In this document: positions 51,806 through 60,337 of the stretch, in pieces
Layout of the letters: each line of letters opens with the position of its first letter
Position numbering within the stretch: the stretch's first letter is position 1
DNA from: Phenylobacterium zucineum HLK1
GTDB taxonomy: Bacteria; Pseudomonadota; Alphaproteobacteria; Caulobacterales; Caulobacteraceae
Reading direction: 5' to 3'
DNA: 64,000 nt
NCBI RefSeq assembly: GCF_000017265.1
Contig: NC_011144.1
Span: 2,706,001-2,770,000, forward strand
Program-made: the position numbers and the translations under genes
The notes under the pieces: model-generated
What the model was told of the DNA's origin: nothing
The model's database searches: none
What the model saw: the letters and a program-made list of their open reading frames with translations, nothing else

Positions 51806-52447
51806 CTACTTCAGCACGCCCAGGGCGTTCAGGGTGTCCATGTCCATGGCGCCGGTGGCGGTCAGCCCCGTCGCCGCCTGGAAGGCGCGCAAAGCCTCCT
51901 TCGTCTTTGAGGACAGGACGCCGTTTGCCGGACCAGGATCATAGCCCTTGATGATCAGGGCGATCTGCACCCGCTGGACGAAGCTGGTGATCTCGTCCTG
52001 CCCCAGCCTTTCGGCCGGCGCCGCCGTGCTGGGATCGGCCCCGACCGCCGCTGGCGCGCCTGAGGCGCTCGATGGCGCTGACGTCGAGGGCGCGTAAATT
52101 CGCGCCGGCGGCCTGGCCGTGGCGGGTGGCGGCGCCGGCCGGTACGCGGGCGCCGGCGGAGTGTAGGAGGGCGTGCTCGAGTAGTGCGACGCATGGCCGG
52201 AGCCAGAGACGTGAGAGCGATGGCTGCTGTGGCTGCGATGGCTGGAATGGCTACGGTGCCGGGCCAGCTGCAGGAGCTGCCCCGCCAGAGCCGGATCAGA
52301 CCAGAACTCGAGCGCCTGGGTCGCGGTCGCGGTCTCCGGAACCTCGCCCACGCTCGGCCCTGACGACGGGGCGGCCGCCGCCGGCTCCTGCAGCGCGAAG
52401 GGGCTCGCGGCGCCGAGCAGAAGCGCCAGACGATTACGCCAGCTCAT
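51806..52447 (-). CDS. hxsA: His-Xaa-Ser repeat protein HxsA
   Basis: A 213-residue secreted substrate of the Hxs system. A signal-peptide-like start (MSWRNRLALLLGAASPFALQ) is followed by a run of H-x-S triplets at residues 64-90: HRS, HSS, HRS, HSS, HRS, HVS, GSG, HAS, HYS. The C-terminus (residues ~155-213) is a peptidoglycan-binding type 1 domain (QRVQIALIIKGYDPGPANGV). The ATG at 52447 overlaps the HxsC stop as ATGA. HxsA is the presumed target of the two radical SAM enzymes upstream. The frame is open to 52609, but that part overlaps HxsC and is rejected. Confidence 0.9.
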   Translation of the reverse strand: MSWRNRLALLLGAASPFALQEPAAAAPSSGPSVGEVPETATATQALEFWSDPALAGQLLQLARHRSHSSHRSHSSHRSHVSGSGHASHYSSTPSYTPPAPAYRPAPPPATARPPARIYAPSTSAPSSASGAPAAVGADPSTAAPAERLGQDEITSFVQRVQIALIIKGYDPGPANGVLSSKTKEALRAFQAATGLTATGAMDMDTLNALGVLK

Positions 52448-53577
52448 GCGGCGAACTCCTCGATCGACAGGGGGCGTACGGCGCGGCTTTTCCAGTCCGG
52501 CCCGGCCGAGACGAAGAAGCCGGCGCAATGGTCCTTCACCGCGCAGCCTGAACAGCCGTCGGCGTAGACGTTCTTCCAGCCTGAGATCGACTGTCGCGCA
52601 TAAGGCCACAGGGCCCGCGGCAGGACACAGAGCGACAGATTGTAGATCGAGGTCGAGATCCCTCGGTTGGACAGGTGGAACACCGCTTCTGTGAGCGGCT
52701 CCACATAGTCGGCGGGATCGATCCAGAGCCGATCGCGATTGCGCCGGGCCAGGCCCATCGGTTCGAGGCCCATCAGGGCGACGTGACGGACGAAGGGCAG
52801 GCGCCGGTAGATGAAGGCGGCGAGTTGCGGGAGCCGAGGAATGGTCAGCTTATGCAGCACGACCCGGATTTCGACCCGGGCGCCAAGCCGACCAAGTTCG
52901 TAAAGCCCCTGCAGCGTCTCCTCGAAGGCGCCCTCCGCCTCGACCACGACGTCGTGGATCGCAGCGATGTCGGCATAGAGGGGAACGCACCAGCTGAGCC
53001 CTTCCGGATGGGCGCCCTGAAGCTGTTCGGCGAGCTCGCGGCTCCTGAACAGGCGTCCGTTCGTGAGCACGGGGATGTGCGTATCCGGCAGATATTCCCG
53101 GCAGGCCCGAAGCACGCGCGCCAGCCCCTCCCCCAGCAGAGCTGGCTCGCCGCCCGTGACGCCCAGTTGCGGCTCGTCGGGGTCGACCAGGGAGATGAGC
53201 CTGAGAAGCTCATCGACGCGCCAGCTGTCGTCGTCATCCCGCGGCGGCTGCGAGCACATGAGGCAGTAGCTGTTGCACCGCTCCGTGGCGAACAGGGTGT
53301 TGGCGTTGGCGCCTCGGCGGTAGAGCACCGACAGGAGCGTGGAGCCCGGCCGCAGGCGCACCACGTCGCCCGGCTGCACGACGCGCGGATCACGGCGTGT
53401 CCCCACCCGCAATCCCGAGGCGTCGGCGCGCTCAAGGGGCGCCTCATCCCCTCGCCAGAGCAGAACATCCTGCGACGAGAGGTGGGACTGCGCCGCCTCC
53501 TGCGGGCTCAGCACCTTCAGCAGCTCAGTCCGCTCGAGGCCCTCGACGCGCGCGTGGGTATGAAGCGCGAGCGCCAT
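52444..53577 (-). CDS. hxsC: His-Xaa-Ser system radical SAM maturase HxsC
   Basis: A 377-residue radical SAM protein with Cys101-x3-Cys105-x2-Cys108 (ERCNSYCLMCSQPP) and a GGEPALL motif. Late Cys residues (DGCSGCAVKDHCAG) form a further cluster-binding site. The N-terminal ~95 residues are specific to HxsC. It starts 1 bp after the HxsB stop. HxsB and HxsC together are thought to modify the His-Xaa-Ser repeats of HxsA. The frame extends upstream to 53697, within HxsB, and is rejected. Confidence 0.9.
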   Translation of the reverse strand: MALALHTHARVEGLERTELLKVLSPQEAAQSHLSSQDVLLWRGDEAPLERADASGLRVGTRRDPRVVQPGDVVRLRPGSTLLSVLYRRGANANTLFATERCNSYCLMCSQPPRDDDDSWRVDELLRLISLVDPDEPQLGVTGGEPALLGEGLARVLRACREYLPDTHIPVLTNGRLFRSRELAEQLQGAHPEGLSWCVPLYADIAAIHDVVVEAEGAFEETLQGLYELGRLGARVEIRVVLHKLTIPRLPQLAAFIYRRLPFVRHVALMGLEPMGLARRNRDRLWIDPADYVEPLTEAVFHLSNRGISTSIYNLSLCVLPRALWPYARQSISGWKNVYADGCSGCAVKDHCAGFFVSAGPDWKSRAVRPLSIEEFAA

Positions 53578-53578
53578 C

Positions 53579-55012
53579 TCAGCGCTCCACGTAGCCAGGT
53601 GCGCGAACCTCGTCGCGGGACCTGCGGAAGGCCCAGGCCAGGAAGGTGCGCAGCGTCTCGGGCTCGCCGCGATCGATATGCTCGAAGAGCAGCTCAAACA
53701 TCGCGGTCTGCCGCTGGCAGAAGTCGCTGCCCGGATGCACGCCGGCCGGTTCGCCGGTCAGCACCGCATGATGGACAGGGTCGGCTCCGCAGAACGGCAC
53801 AAAGGCGCATTGGGCGCAGCCGGGCAGCCGTTCCGCCACGGCCCCCTGGGCAAGCCAGGCCATCGCCGGCGACGCCAGCAGTGTGTCCAGGGACTGGTCG
53901 ACCCTTCCTAGCGCGAAGCGGCGGTCCCCCGTCTCCGCCGCCATACGAGCTTCGTCCGACGGATAGGCGATCCCATCGTAGTTGTAGACCATCACGCCCA
54001 GACCGGCGCCGGCCGGCGAGCGCAGATCGGTATAGCCGGAATGGAACGGGCTCCAGATGTGCCGCAGGAGGATGCTGGCGTAGACCTCCTCCATCGGCTG
54101 ACCCGCCGCATTGAGCTCCAGGATGTAGGCCAGCGCTTCCCGATAGAAAGCGGCGAAGACGTCCGTGTCGTAGCCGTGCACCCGCCGCGTCTTGCGCGCA
54201 AACCCGTAGGGACTGAGGGGGCGCAGGAAGATCGAACGAAAGCCCAGCTCCCGGTACTGGTCGATCAGTCCGCGTGGATCGGACAGCGCGGCGCGCGTCA
54301 CGGTCGGCAGCGCCGCAACCCCATCGGCCCCAAGCACGGCTCGCGCCCGGTCGAGACCCTCGATCGTCCTGGAAAATGCGTCGCGCGTGGGGTTCGGGCG
54401 CTGCGCATCATGGATCTGCGCAGGTCCGTCGATCGACGTTGACAGATGGATGTCATGTTCGGCGCAGAACGCCAGATCCTCGGCGTTCAGATGGTGCAGG
54501 GTCGAGACCATCGTGAAGCGTAGCGCCTTGCCGCCGCCGGCATTCCGACCGACGGCGCTCTGGACGATCCGCTTCACGAGATCGAATCGCAGAGCCGGCT
54601 CCCCGCCCTGGAACTCGATGGTGAGATCCCGCGCGGGGCTTTCGAAGACCCGATCGAGCGCGGCTTCCGCATCGGCCTCGCTCATGTCGAAGCCTGGCGC
54701 GCCTATGGCTGCGCGGGAAACCTGACAGTAGTGACAGCTGTGATCGCACCTCAGCGTGACCACGAAGATGTGGAGGGTCGGCCCCTCCATCAGGAAGGCC
54801 TTGCGCGTCCGCAGGGTGGCGGCCCGCAGGTCTTCTGGACATTCGTGCGTCGTCAGCAGACCGCGGGCGAGCAGATCCTGCCTGCGCGCTTCCGGCAGGC
54901 CGCCGCCGCCTGCCCGCCGCAGGCGCTCCTCGTCCTCGCTTAGCAGGGCGTAGTCGCCGAGGTCACTCGACACCAGCACCTTGCCGCCCCGCAGAGGCGA
55001 CGTTCGCAACAT
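53579..55012 (-). CDS. hxsB: His-Xaa-Ser system radical SAM maturase HxsB
   Basis: A 477-residue radical SAM/SPASM protein: Cys89-x3-Cys93-x2-Cys96 (TLRCDHSCHYCQVS), GGEPALRFDLV and a C-terminal SPASM-like Cys set (GCAQCAFVPFCGAD, SDFCQRQ). It matches the HxsB layout and leads the hxsB-hxsC-hxsA operon. The usual small partner HxsD is not seen between its start and the IS element 146 bp upstream, nor beyond it. Confidence 0.9.
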   Translation of the reverse strand: MLRTSPLRGGKVLVSSDLGDYALLSEDEERLRRAGGGGLPEARRQDLLARGLLTTHECPEDLRAATLRTRKAFLMEGPTLHIFVVTLRCDHSCHYCQVSRAAIGAPGFDMSEADAEAALDRVFESPARDLTIEFQGGEPALRFDLVKRIVQSAVGRNAGGGKALRFTMVSTLHHLNAEDLAFCAEHDIHLSTSIDGPAQIHDAQRPNPTRDAFSRTIEGLDRARAVLGADGVAALPTVTRAALSDPRGLIDQYRELGFRSIFLRPLSPYGFARKTRRVHGYDTDVFAAFYREALAYILELNAAGQPMEEVYASILLRHIWSPFHSGYTDLRSPAGAGLGVMVYNYDGIAYPSDEARMAAETGDRRFALGRVDQSLDTLLASPAMAWLAQGAVAERLPGCAQCAFVPFCGADPVHHAVLTGEPAGVHPGSDFCQRQTAMFELLFEHIDRGEPETLRTFLAWAFRRSRDEVRAPGYVER

Positions 55013-55187
55013 GGGAAGCCCCCCGACCCCAGGGAAACCTATGCGCCACGATCAGGCGCTGCAATAGCGTCCTGGAGTTGTGGCGACAGCCGATACCTAC
55101 CTTGCGCCGCGAAACGCCTGGCTTGAGTATGAGATCAGTCGGGAGGACGGATGATGTGTGACCTGCCCCCCGCCGGTCCCTCGATCA

Positions 55188-56096
55188 TTATGAGAGCCCA
55201 GGGGGTTGGTAGCTGATCTCCAGCGCCGGCGGTAGCGGCCGGGCGGTGGAGCTGATCAAGTTGCGCAGCCGGCCGGCCGCGGGGTTCAGACGCACGGCTT
55301 CCGGGGTCAGTCCGCCGTGCGCCGAGTGCGGCCTGACGTGGTTGTAGTCGAGCCGCCAGCGCTCGATGACAGCCCGGGCCTCGGCGAGGTTGGCGAAGAC
55401 CTCCTCGTTCAGGCACTCGTCGCGCAGCTTGCCGTTGAAGCTCTCGACGAAGCCGTTCTGCTGCGGCTTGCCGGGCGCGATGTAATGCCAGTCGACGCCG
55501 GTGCGGTTGGTCCATTCCAGCATGGCCCGGCTGGTCATCTCGGTCCCGTTGTCGCTAACGATGGTCGCCGGCCGGCCGCGCCGGGCGATCAGGGCGTCCA
55601 GCTCGCGGGCCATGCGATGGCCGCCGATCGAGGTGTCGACCACCAGCGCCAGCGCCTCGCGGGTGAAGTCGTCGACGATGCACAGGATCCGGAAGCGCCG
55701 GCCCCAGCTCAGCGTGTCGGCCACGAAGTCCAGGCTCCAGCGCTGGTTCGGCCCGTCCGGCAGCGCCATGGGCGCCCGCGTGCCGGTGGCGCGCTTGCGG
55801 CCGCGCCGCCTTCGCACCGCCAAGCCCTCCTCGCGGTACAGCCGGAAGAGCTTCTTCTTGTTCATGCTGACGCCTTCACGCTCGAGCAGGATGCCGAGCC
55901 GCCGGTAGCCGAAGCGGCGTCGCTCCGCCGCCAGGCCCCGCAGCCGGGCGCGTACCTCCGCATCGCCTGGCTGGGCCACGCGGCGCACTGTCTTCGGATC
56001 GACCTGGACCAGCCCGCAGGCGCGCCTCTGCGAGAAGCCGCGCTCCGCCATCAGGCGAAGCACGGCCTCCCGGCGCGCTGCAGGCCCGATCAGTTT
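55188..56096 (-). CDS. IS3-family transposase OrfB, copy 2
   Basis: Identical in sequence to the OrfB at 16117-17025, with the DDE residues intact ([33 protein letters not shown]). It is expressed by -1 slippage from orfA at the A_AAA_AAC heptamer (56093-56099 on minus). Confidence 0.92.
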   Translation of the reverse strand, partial: KLIGPAARREAVLRLMAERGFSQRRACGLVQVDPKTVRRVAQPGDAEVRARLRGLAAERRRFGYRRLGILLEREGVSMNKKKLFRLYREEGLAVRRRRGRKRATGTRAPMALPDGPNQRWSLDFVADTLSWGRRFRILCIVDDFTREALALVVDTSIGGHRMARELDALIARRGRPATIVSDNGTEMTSRAMLEWTNRTGVDWHYIAPGKPQQNGFVESFNGKLRDECLNEEVFANLAEARAVIERWRLDYNHVRPHSAHGGLTPEAVRLNPAAGRLRNLISSTARPLPPALEISYQPPGLS

Positions 56097-56353
56097 TTTC
56101 CCAGCAGGTCCTTCAGCGCCGACACGTCGAGCATGGACTCCGCCAAGAGCTTCTTCAGTCGCCGATTCTCGTCCTCCAGCGTCTTCAGCTTCTGGGCATC
56201 CGACACGTTCATGCCGCTGTACTTCGCCTTCCACCGGTAGAAGGTCTGCTCGCTGATCCCATGCCGCCGGCAAACCTCCGCCGTCGGGCTCCCGGCCTCC
56301 TGCTCCCGCAGCACGCCGATGATCTGCGCCTCGTTGAACCTGCTCTTCTTCAC
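56090..56353 (-). CDS. IS3-family transposase OrfA, copy 2
   Basis: Identical to the OrfA at 15860-16123: a GTG start with GAGGAG, an HTH ([18 protein letters not shown]) and a zipper-like helix. It provides DNA binding and, after frameshift, the N-terminus of the transposase. Confidence 0.92.
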   Translation of the reverse strand: MKKSRFNEAQIIGVLREQEAGSPTAEVCRRHGISEQTFYRWKAKYSGMNVSDAQKLKTLEDENRRLKKLLAESMLDVSALKDLLGKN

Positions 56354-56467
56354 GTCCGTCTCCTCAGGGTGACGGACTCTCACTCAAACCGAGGGATCAG
56401 GAAGGGGGCAGGTCATGTGCTGTCGAGGCTGGTCTCCATTCTGCGACCGGAAACGGAGTCATTGCGG

Positions 56468-56923
56468 ATGAAAGGGCGACAGCCGAGACCCTCAGGAAGG
56501 CTGACCCTCGCGGCGTTCGCGGCCTGCGCATGGAGTCTCAGCGTGATCGCAGCGGCCGCCGACCCCTGCAAGGCCGTCCCGGATCGAGGACGGGCCCCGG
56601 CATGGCTGGGTCCCGGAAGCACCTTCTCCGGCCCGGTCCGCTACGTCGGCGATGGCGACAGTCTGTGCGTCGGCGTTGGTCCGACGCCAGCCCAGTGGGT
56701 GGAGGTTCGCCTGGCCGACTTCTATGCCCCGGAGCTCTCCGATCGCGGCGGACCTGAGGCCAAGACGGCGCTCGCCCGCATCGTTCAGGGCAGAAGGCTC
56801 ACCTGCATCGCGGATCACCAGACGTATGACCGCATCGCCGCCTACTGCAGGATCGAAGGCCGCTCACTGGGCGACCTGATGCGGCGCGCGGGCGTTAGGG
56901 AGGGCGGTCGAGGCGTGCGATAG
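56468..56923 (+). CDS. Secreted staphylococcal-nuclease-like protein
   Basis: A 151-residue protein starting at ATG 56468. A signal peptide (LAAFAACAWSLSVIAAAA) precedes an SNase/TNase-type OB-fold: GPVRYVGDGDSLCVGVG, then WVEVRLADFYAPELSDRGGP and DHQTYDRIAAYCRIEG. The Arg (VRL), Glu and late Arg (YDR) match the catalytic set only loosely, so activity is uncertain. The frame is open to 56261, but that part is IS sequence. It is convergent with the membrane operon. Confidence 0.8.
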   Translation: MKGRQPRPSGRLTLAAFAACAWSLSVIAAAADPCKAVPDRGRAPAWLGPGSTFSGPVRYVGDGDSLCVGVGPTPAQWVEVRLADFYAPELSDRGGPEAKTALARIVQGRRLTCIADHQTYDRIAAYCRIEGRSLGDLMRRAGVREGGRGVR

Positions 56924-56936
56924 CCGCAGCGCAGGC

Positions 56937-57215
56937 CTACGGCCGTCCCATCAGTCGGCGCAGGCGGCCGACCAGCCGCGACAATGCTCCCGCCGGTCGC
57001 TCTGCCGCTGGCGCCCGGGCTTCCGTCGCCACGAGATCGTCAGGTGCTGAACTCGGCGGTATGGGCCGGCGCGTGTGCTCAGCCTCCTGCATGCTCACCG
57101 GATTCGCGAGGGTGTCGCTGAGCGCAGGCTGCCCCGGGCTCCTGACGCCGTTGAGACGAGCCGCCACCACCCTGCGCAGGCGCTGCAGCTGACGGTCCAG
57201 GATATCGTCGCTCAT
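56937..57215 (-). CDS. Small protein, last gene of stator-like operon
   Basis: A 92-residue protein: MSDDILDRQLQRLRRVVAAR, then a disordered Pro/Ala middle and a basic amphipathic end (LSRLVGRLRRLMGRP). Its start overlaps the stop of the MotB-like gene as ATGA. No family is recognised. The basic C-terminus could bind membrane or nucleic acid. Confidence 0.65.
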   Translation of the reverse strand: MSDDILDRQLQRLRRVVAARLNGVRSPGQPALSDTLANPVSMQEAEHTRRPIPPSSAPDDLVATEARAPAAERPAGALSRLVGRLRRLMGRP

Positions 57216-58201
57216 TGTCGGATGGACTTGTAGAACCGTGTCTCGACCGTGTGGATCAGCAGGTTCTTGAACAGATCCTTCTGGGTCGGACCCGTCCGGT
57301 CCCGCGCCACGACGTAGAAACGGCAGCCCTTCGCGTTTTCATAGGCCAGGAGCTCAGCGGTCATGGCCATAAACGCGCCGCGACTGACGTTCCCGGTCAG
57401 CTGCGGCGGGATCGGCAGGGCGCGACGATCAGCGGTGCGGAGAGGCGGCGTCACATCCTTCAGGGTCAGGGAGCCGTCGCCGTTCAGGCTGATGTCGAAG
57501 AGGTACTCGATATCGCCCGCTTCGGTGACCCAGCACGGCGGATAGTCACCGCCCTTGCCGACGCTGCGCAGCTCCTTCTGCAGGCGCGCCACCTGGCCCT
57601 TCAGGGTTGAGGTTTCCCGGGCGCTGCGCGCGGCGTCGCGCATCATCGCCCTGGTTTCCTCGGGCGTCCGCCCGGCCTCGGCTGCAGCCTGGGCAAGCGC
57701 GACGCCCTCGGGGATGTGGTCGAAGGCTGTCTTCGGATCTGCGGCCCCGTCGGTCTTCAGAAGCGCCTTCTCGAGCTGGGCGCCCTTGGCCGCGAGCTCT
57801 TCCATCTTCTTCCGCGCATCCGGCGCCTTCTCCACCTGCTCGGCGATCCGCTCGAACTTCTCGAGCGACTTCTCGCGTTCGGCCAGCTGCCTGCGCTCTT
57901 CAGCGACGGCCGCCTGCGCCTGCCGCGCCTCCACCAGCTCGCGGAAGAACCTCTCCGGCGGCTGCTTGCGCGCCAGGCTGTCCAGGACGTCCACCTTGGC
58001 TTCGAGCAGCTGTTCGCTTTCCCGGAGCTGGGCGACGGCGGACTTGAGCTGCGCCGCTTCGCGGTCGCGCTTCACCAGCACCCAGCCCAGCGCGAGCAGA
58101 AGCGCGAAGAGGATCAGCAACATGGACTCGGCCACCGTCAGCCCGAGCACCAGGCCCTTCCGGTAGCTCGCATGCTCTCGCGAGATGCCGCCGCGGCTCA
58201 T
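57212..58201 (-). CDS. MotB-like single-span membrane protein with coiled coil
   Basis: A 329-residue protein. One N-terminal membrane span, GLVLGLTVAESMLLILFALL, has an acidic Glu just inside the segment, as in MotB/TolR-type stators, where it is usually Asp. A long coiled coil follows (residues ~40-220, LKSAVAQLRESEQLLEAKVD and so on). The C-terminal ~100 residues (CRFYVVARDRTGPTQKDLFK, ending VETRFYKSIRQ) form a conserved-looking domain that is not OmpA-like. It overlaps the MotA-like gene by 4 bp, so the two probably form a complex. Confidence 0.72.
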   Translation of the reverse strand: MSRGGISREHASYRKGLVLGLTVAESMLLILFALLLALGWVLVKRDREAAQLKSAVAQLRESEQLLEAKVDVLDSLARKQPPERFFRELVEARQAQAAVAEERRQLAEREKSLEKFERIAEQVEKAPDARKKMEELAAKGAQLEKALLKTDGAADPKTAFDHIPEGVALAQAAAEAGRTPEETRAMMRDAARSARETSTLKGQVARLQKELRSVGKGGDYPPCWVTEAGDIEYLFDISLNGDGSLTLKDVTPPLRTADRRALPIPPQLTGNVSRGAFMAMTAELLAYENAKGCRFYVVARDRTGPTQKDLFKNLLIHTVETRFYKSIRQ

Positions 58202-59487
58202 TTCTCAAGCCGCGTGATGATCCACCCGGCCAGCTCAGCCAGCTCCCGCCGCACCTGCTGCACCGCCTGGCCGGAGCCCTCGAACTCGCGATCCAGCGTC
58301 CCGAGCGTCTCGATCACCCGGCGCGCGGCCGCGTCGAGCGCGGCCAGCCGCTGCTCGGCCTCGGCGCCGGCCGCCGCCGCGGCTTCGCCCGCGACGCGGT
58401 GGAGTTCCGCCACCGACCGGGCATTGCGCTCATCGGTCTGGGCGGCGACCGCCGTCAGCCGCTGCGAGAAGTCGGCGGTGGCCGCCGCTGCGGCTGACGA
58501 AGCGTCGTTCAGCTGCTCCACCAGCCGCGCCACATCGCTGAGCGCCGCCCCAGCGGTGCGCAGGTCCTGCGCGCTCGACGCCGCGGCGCTGCCGGCCTCG
58601 GTGAGCCCGCTCGCGGCTTCGCTGAAGCGCTCCAGGGCGCCGGCGGCGGACTCGAACTTCGCCTGCTCCTGCCCCACAGACGCCGCGAACGCCGCAACGG
58701 TTCGCTCCACGGTCTCCAGCGCCGGCCGCAAGCCACGCTCGATCACGTCGGCGTCCGCCTTCACCGCGCCGATGCGGTCCATCAGGCCTTCGACCGCGCT
58801 CACCACCCGTTCCAGGGAACTGTCGAAGCTGTTCACCCGGGTGCTGAACTGCTCCGCGCTCGCCTCGAACTTCTCGCCCATGGCGCCGGCGCTGCGCTCG
58901 AACTGTCCGACGGCCTGCTCCAGCGCCTCGACCGTGGAGGTGTTCGCCCGCTGGGTGAACTCGCCCACCACCTGGCGCATGGCGTCCGCGAAGCTCTTCA
59001 GCTCAGCGACGGATAGGTCGAGCTCCTGGCGCATCCGGCGCACCGTCTGTGACAGCGCAAGCCGCGCCTCCTCCTCGGCGTCCTCCGGATCCTCGCGGAA
59101 CTGGCCCACGAGGACCCGACCGGCGAGGCCCGCGATGGTCGTGAAGATGGCGATCCCGAAGTTGCTCAGGATGGCCTCGGTCGCGAGCTCCGTTCCGGTA
59201 AACCGGATCAGGGCCACACCGAGGCTTGTCAGAGTGTAGAGCAGGCCAAGGTAATAGAGGTTGTCCGCCGCCTGGTCGGCGCGCACCTTCAGTCCCGAGA
59301 CATGGAAGGCGCAGACGCCATAGCCGATCATGATCAGGACGCAGGCGGTCACCGCCACCCACTTCGACCAGGCGGCGATATCGACAGCGGCGATGACCAC
59401 GCCGCCCACCACGGCGCACGCCAGGAAGAACCACTTCTCATAGTGGGTGGGCGTCTGGCCCCCCTGAGCCCCTGCACGCACGTTCAA
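58198..59487 (-). CDS. MotA/ExbB-like membrane protein with long coiled coil
   Basis: A 429-residue protein from a TTG start with GAGGG upstream. Four N-terminal membrane spans lie within the first ~145 residues. The fourth, ILSNFGIAIFTTIAGLAGRV, carries the A..tT..GL signature of MotA/TolQ/ExbB proton-channel proteins. The remaining ~280 residues are an apolipoprotein- or methyl-accepting-like coiled coil rich in Ala, Glu and Gln. It overlaps the MotB-like gene as ATGA. The coiled-coil tail recalls ZorA, but no OmpA-like partner is present. Its role (motor, envelope or defence) is inferred. Confidence 0.72.
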   Translation of the reverse strand: MNVRAGAQGGQTPTHYEKWFFLACAVVGGVVIAAVDIAAWSKWVAVTACVLIMIGYGVCAFHVSGLKVRADQAADNLYYLGLLYTLTSLGVALIRFTGTELATEAILSNFGIAIFTTIAGLAGRVLVGQFREDPEDAEEEARLALSQTVRRMRQELDLSVAELKSFADAMRQVVGEFTQRANTSTVEALEQAVGQFERSAGAMGEKFEASAEQFSTRVNSFDSSLERVVSAVEGLMDRIGAVKADADVIERGLRPALETVERTVAAFAASVGQEQAKFESAAGALERFSEAASGLTEAGSAAASSAQDLRTAGAALSDVARLVEQLNDASSAAAAATADFSQRLTAVAAQTDERNARSVAELHRVAGEAAAAAGAEAEQRLAALDAAARRVIETLGTLDREFEGSGQAVQQVRRELAELAGWIITRLEK

Positions 59488-59488
59488 A

Positions 59489-60337
59489 TCAGCCCTCGAT
59501 CGGTATGGCGCCCGGCATGCGAGCGTTCTGGTCGGTCTCGAAATAGGCCTTCCAGAAATTCAGATGCGCGGTCGTCCCCTGGACGGCATGCGCCTCGGGC
59601 CTGAGCAGGTAGAGGACCTCGACGACGATGCCGTCCATGTCCGCCTTCAGGCTTCGATAGGCCTGGGTTTCCCGGAAGGCGGCGAAGTCCGGCACGCCCG
59701 CGTAGTGTGAGCCGCCCTTCCCGTGCTCAAGCATGTCGGAAACGATGACCAGCCGCTTCGGAAGGCCGCCGGCCCCAGCGCCGACATCCGCCTTCTGAAA
59801 GGCGCCGACGACGACCTGCTGCACGGCCTCCATGATCGGAGACGCGTTGCTTGCGGGCCGGTTCATCGCGTCCTCGAGGACCTTGCGCAGCCGCGGCCGG
59901 AAGACCTCCTCAAACTGCAGCCGCGCCAGGTTCTTGTTGCCCGTCCAGTCGTTGACGTTGTCGGGCGACTTCGGCCGGCAGACGCGAAAGTCTGGCTTCA
60001 GAAGACTGGCGCCGGCCTCGATCGAATAGACCTGAACCTCTTCGTACTCCCTGAGCCTGGTGACGACTTCGTCGAGCCGCGTCTCGATCGCGGTCCGCTG
60101 AACGGCGGACATTCCGTCGGTGGCGTCCACGAGGATAACCGTCAGCGCGCTCGGTCCGGCCTTCGGACAGAGTGTTTCGCGGTCGATCTGCACCCTGGTC
60201 TGCTGCTGCCAGACCGCGGCGCCGAACACGCCGACGAGCGTCACGCCGATCAGCGACAGGGCGACGACAGCGCCGACGGGCGCCGGTGCGGATCCCCGCC
60301 GGCGCCCTCTCCCGCCGCGTGCGGGTCGTCGGCTCAT
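59489..60337 (-). CDS. Membrane-anchored vWA-like protein
   Basis: A 282-residue protein. After a basic start (RGGRGRRRGSAPAPVG) there is one membrane helix (VGAVVALSLIGVTLVGVFGA). Then comes a von Willebrand A-like domain: VILVDATDGMSAVQRTAIET holds a MIDAS-like D-x-T-x-G-x-S variant, and KRLVIVSDMLEHGK the later Asp. It is predicted to sit with the vWA part in the periplasm, though the basic N-terminus is the only orientation signal. The stop is 1 bp before the MotA-like start. It may be a force-sensing or assembly partner of the stator-like pair. Confidence 0.7.
   Translation of the reverse strand: MSRRPARGGRGRRRGSAPAPVGAVVALSLIGVTLVGVFGAAVWQQQTRVQIDRETLCPKAGPSALTVILVDATDGMSAVQRTAIETRLDEVVTRLREYEEVQVYSIEAGASLLKPDFRVCRPKSPDNVNDWTGNKNLARLQFEEVFRPRLRKVLEDAMNRPASNASPIMEAVQQVVVGAFQKADVGAGAGGLPKRLVIVSDMLEHGKGGSHYAGVPDFAAFRETQAYRSLKADMDGIVVEVLYLLRPEAHAVQGTTAHLNFWKAYFETDQNARMPGAIPIEG

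Larger units (their letters stand above)
55159..56415 (-). mobile_element. IS3-family (IS407-group-like) element, copy 2
   Basis: The same 1257-bp element as at 15798-17054, in the opposite orientation, with identical orfA and orfB protein sequences and the same 12-bp ends. It is flanked by TGTG duplications and lies in an intergenic space. It sits upstream of hxsB and is co-oriented with it, so outward transcription could influence the hxs operon. Confidence 0.93.
55155..56419. repeat. 4-bp target duplication TGTG flanking IS copy 2
   Basis: TGTG at 55155-55158 and TGTG at 56416-56419 directly abut the two IS ends. Four bp is the usual length for IS407-group insertions. This shows a simple insertion at this locus, in contrast to copy 1. 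Confidence 0.85.

Noticed and set aside
55317..56240. A 307-codon plus frame across the second IS
   Set aside because: Antisense shadow of OrfB/OrfA; the identical frame occurs in copy 1.
57716..59239. A 507-codon Ser/Ala-rich plus frame
   Set aside because: Antisense shadow of the coiled-coil genes; its biased composition mirrors the coiled coil on the other strand.
57212..59487. Reading the MotA/MotB-like pair as Zorya ZorA/ZorB
   Set aside because: The MotB-like protein has no OmpA-like peptidoglycan-binding domain and no ZorC, D or E-type effector is present, so I only note similarity.
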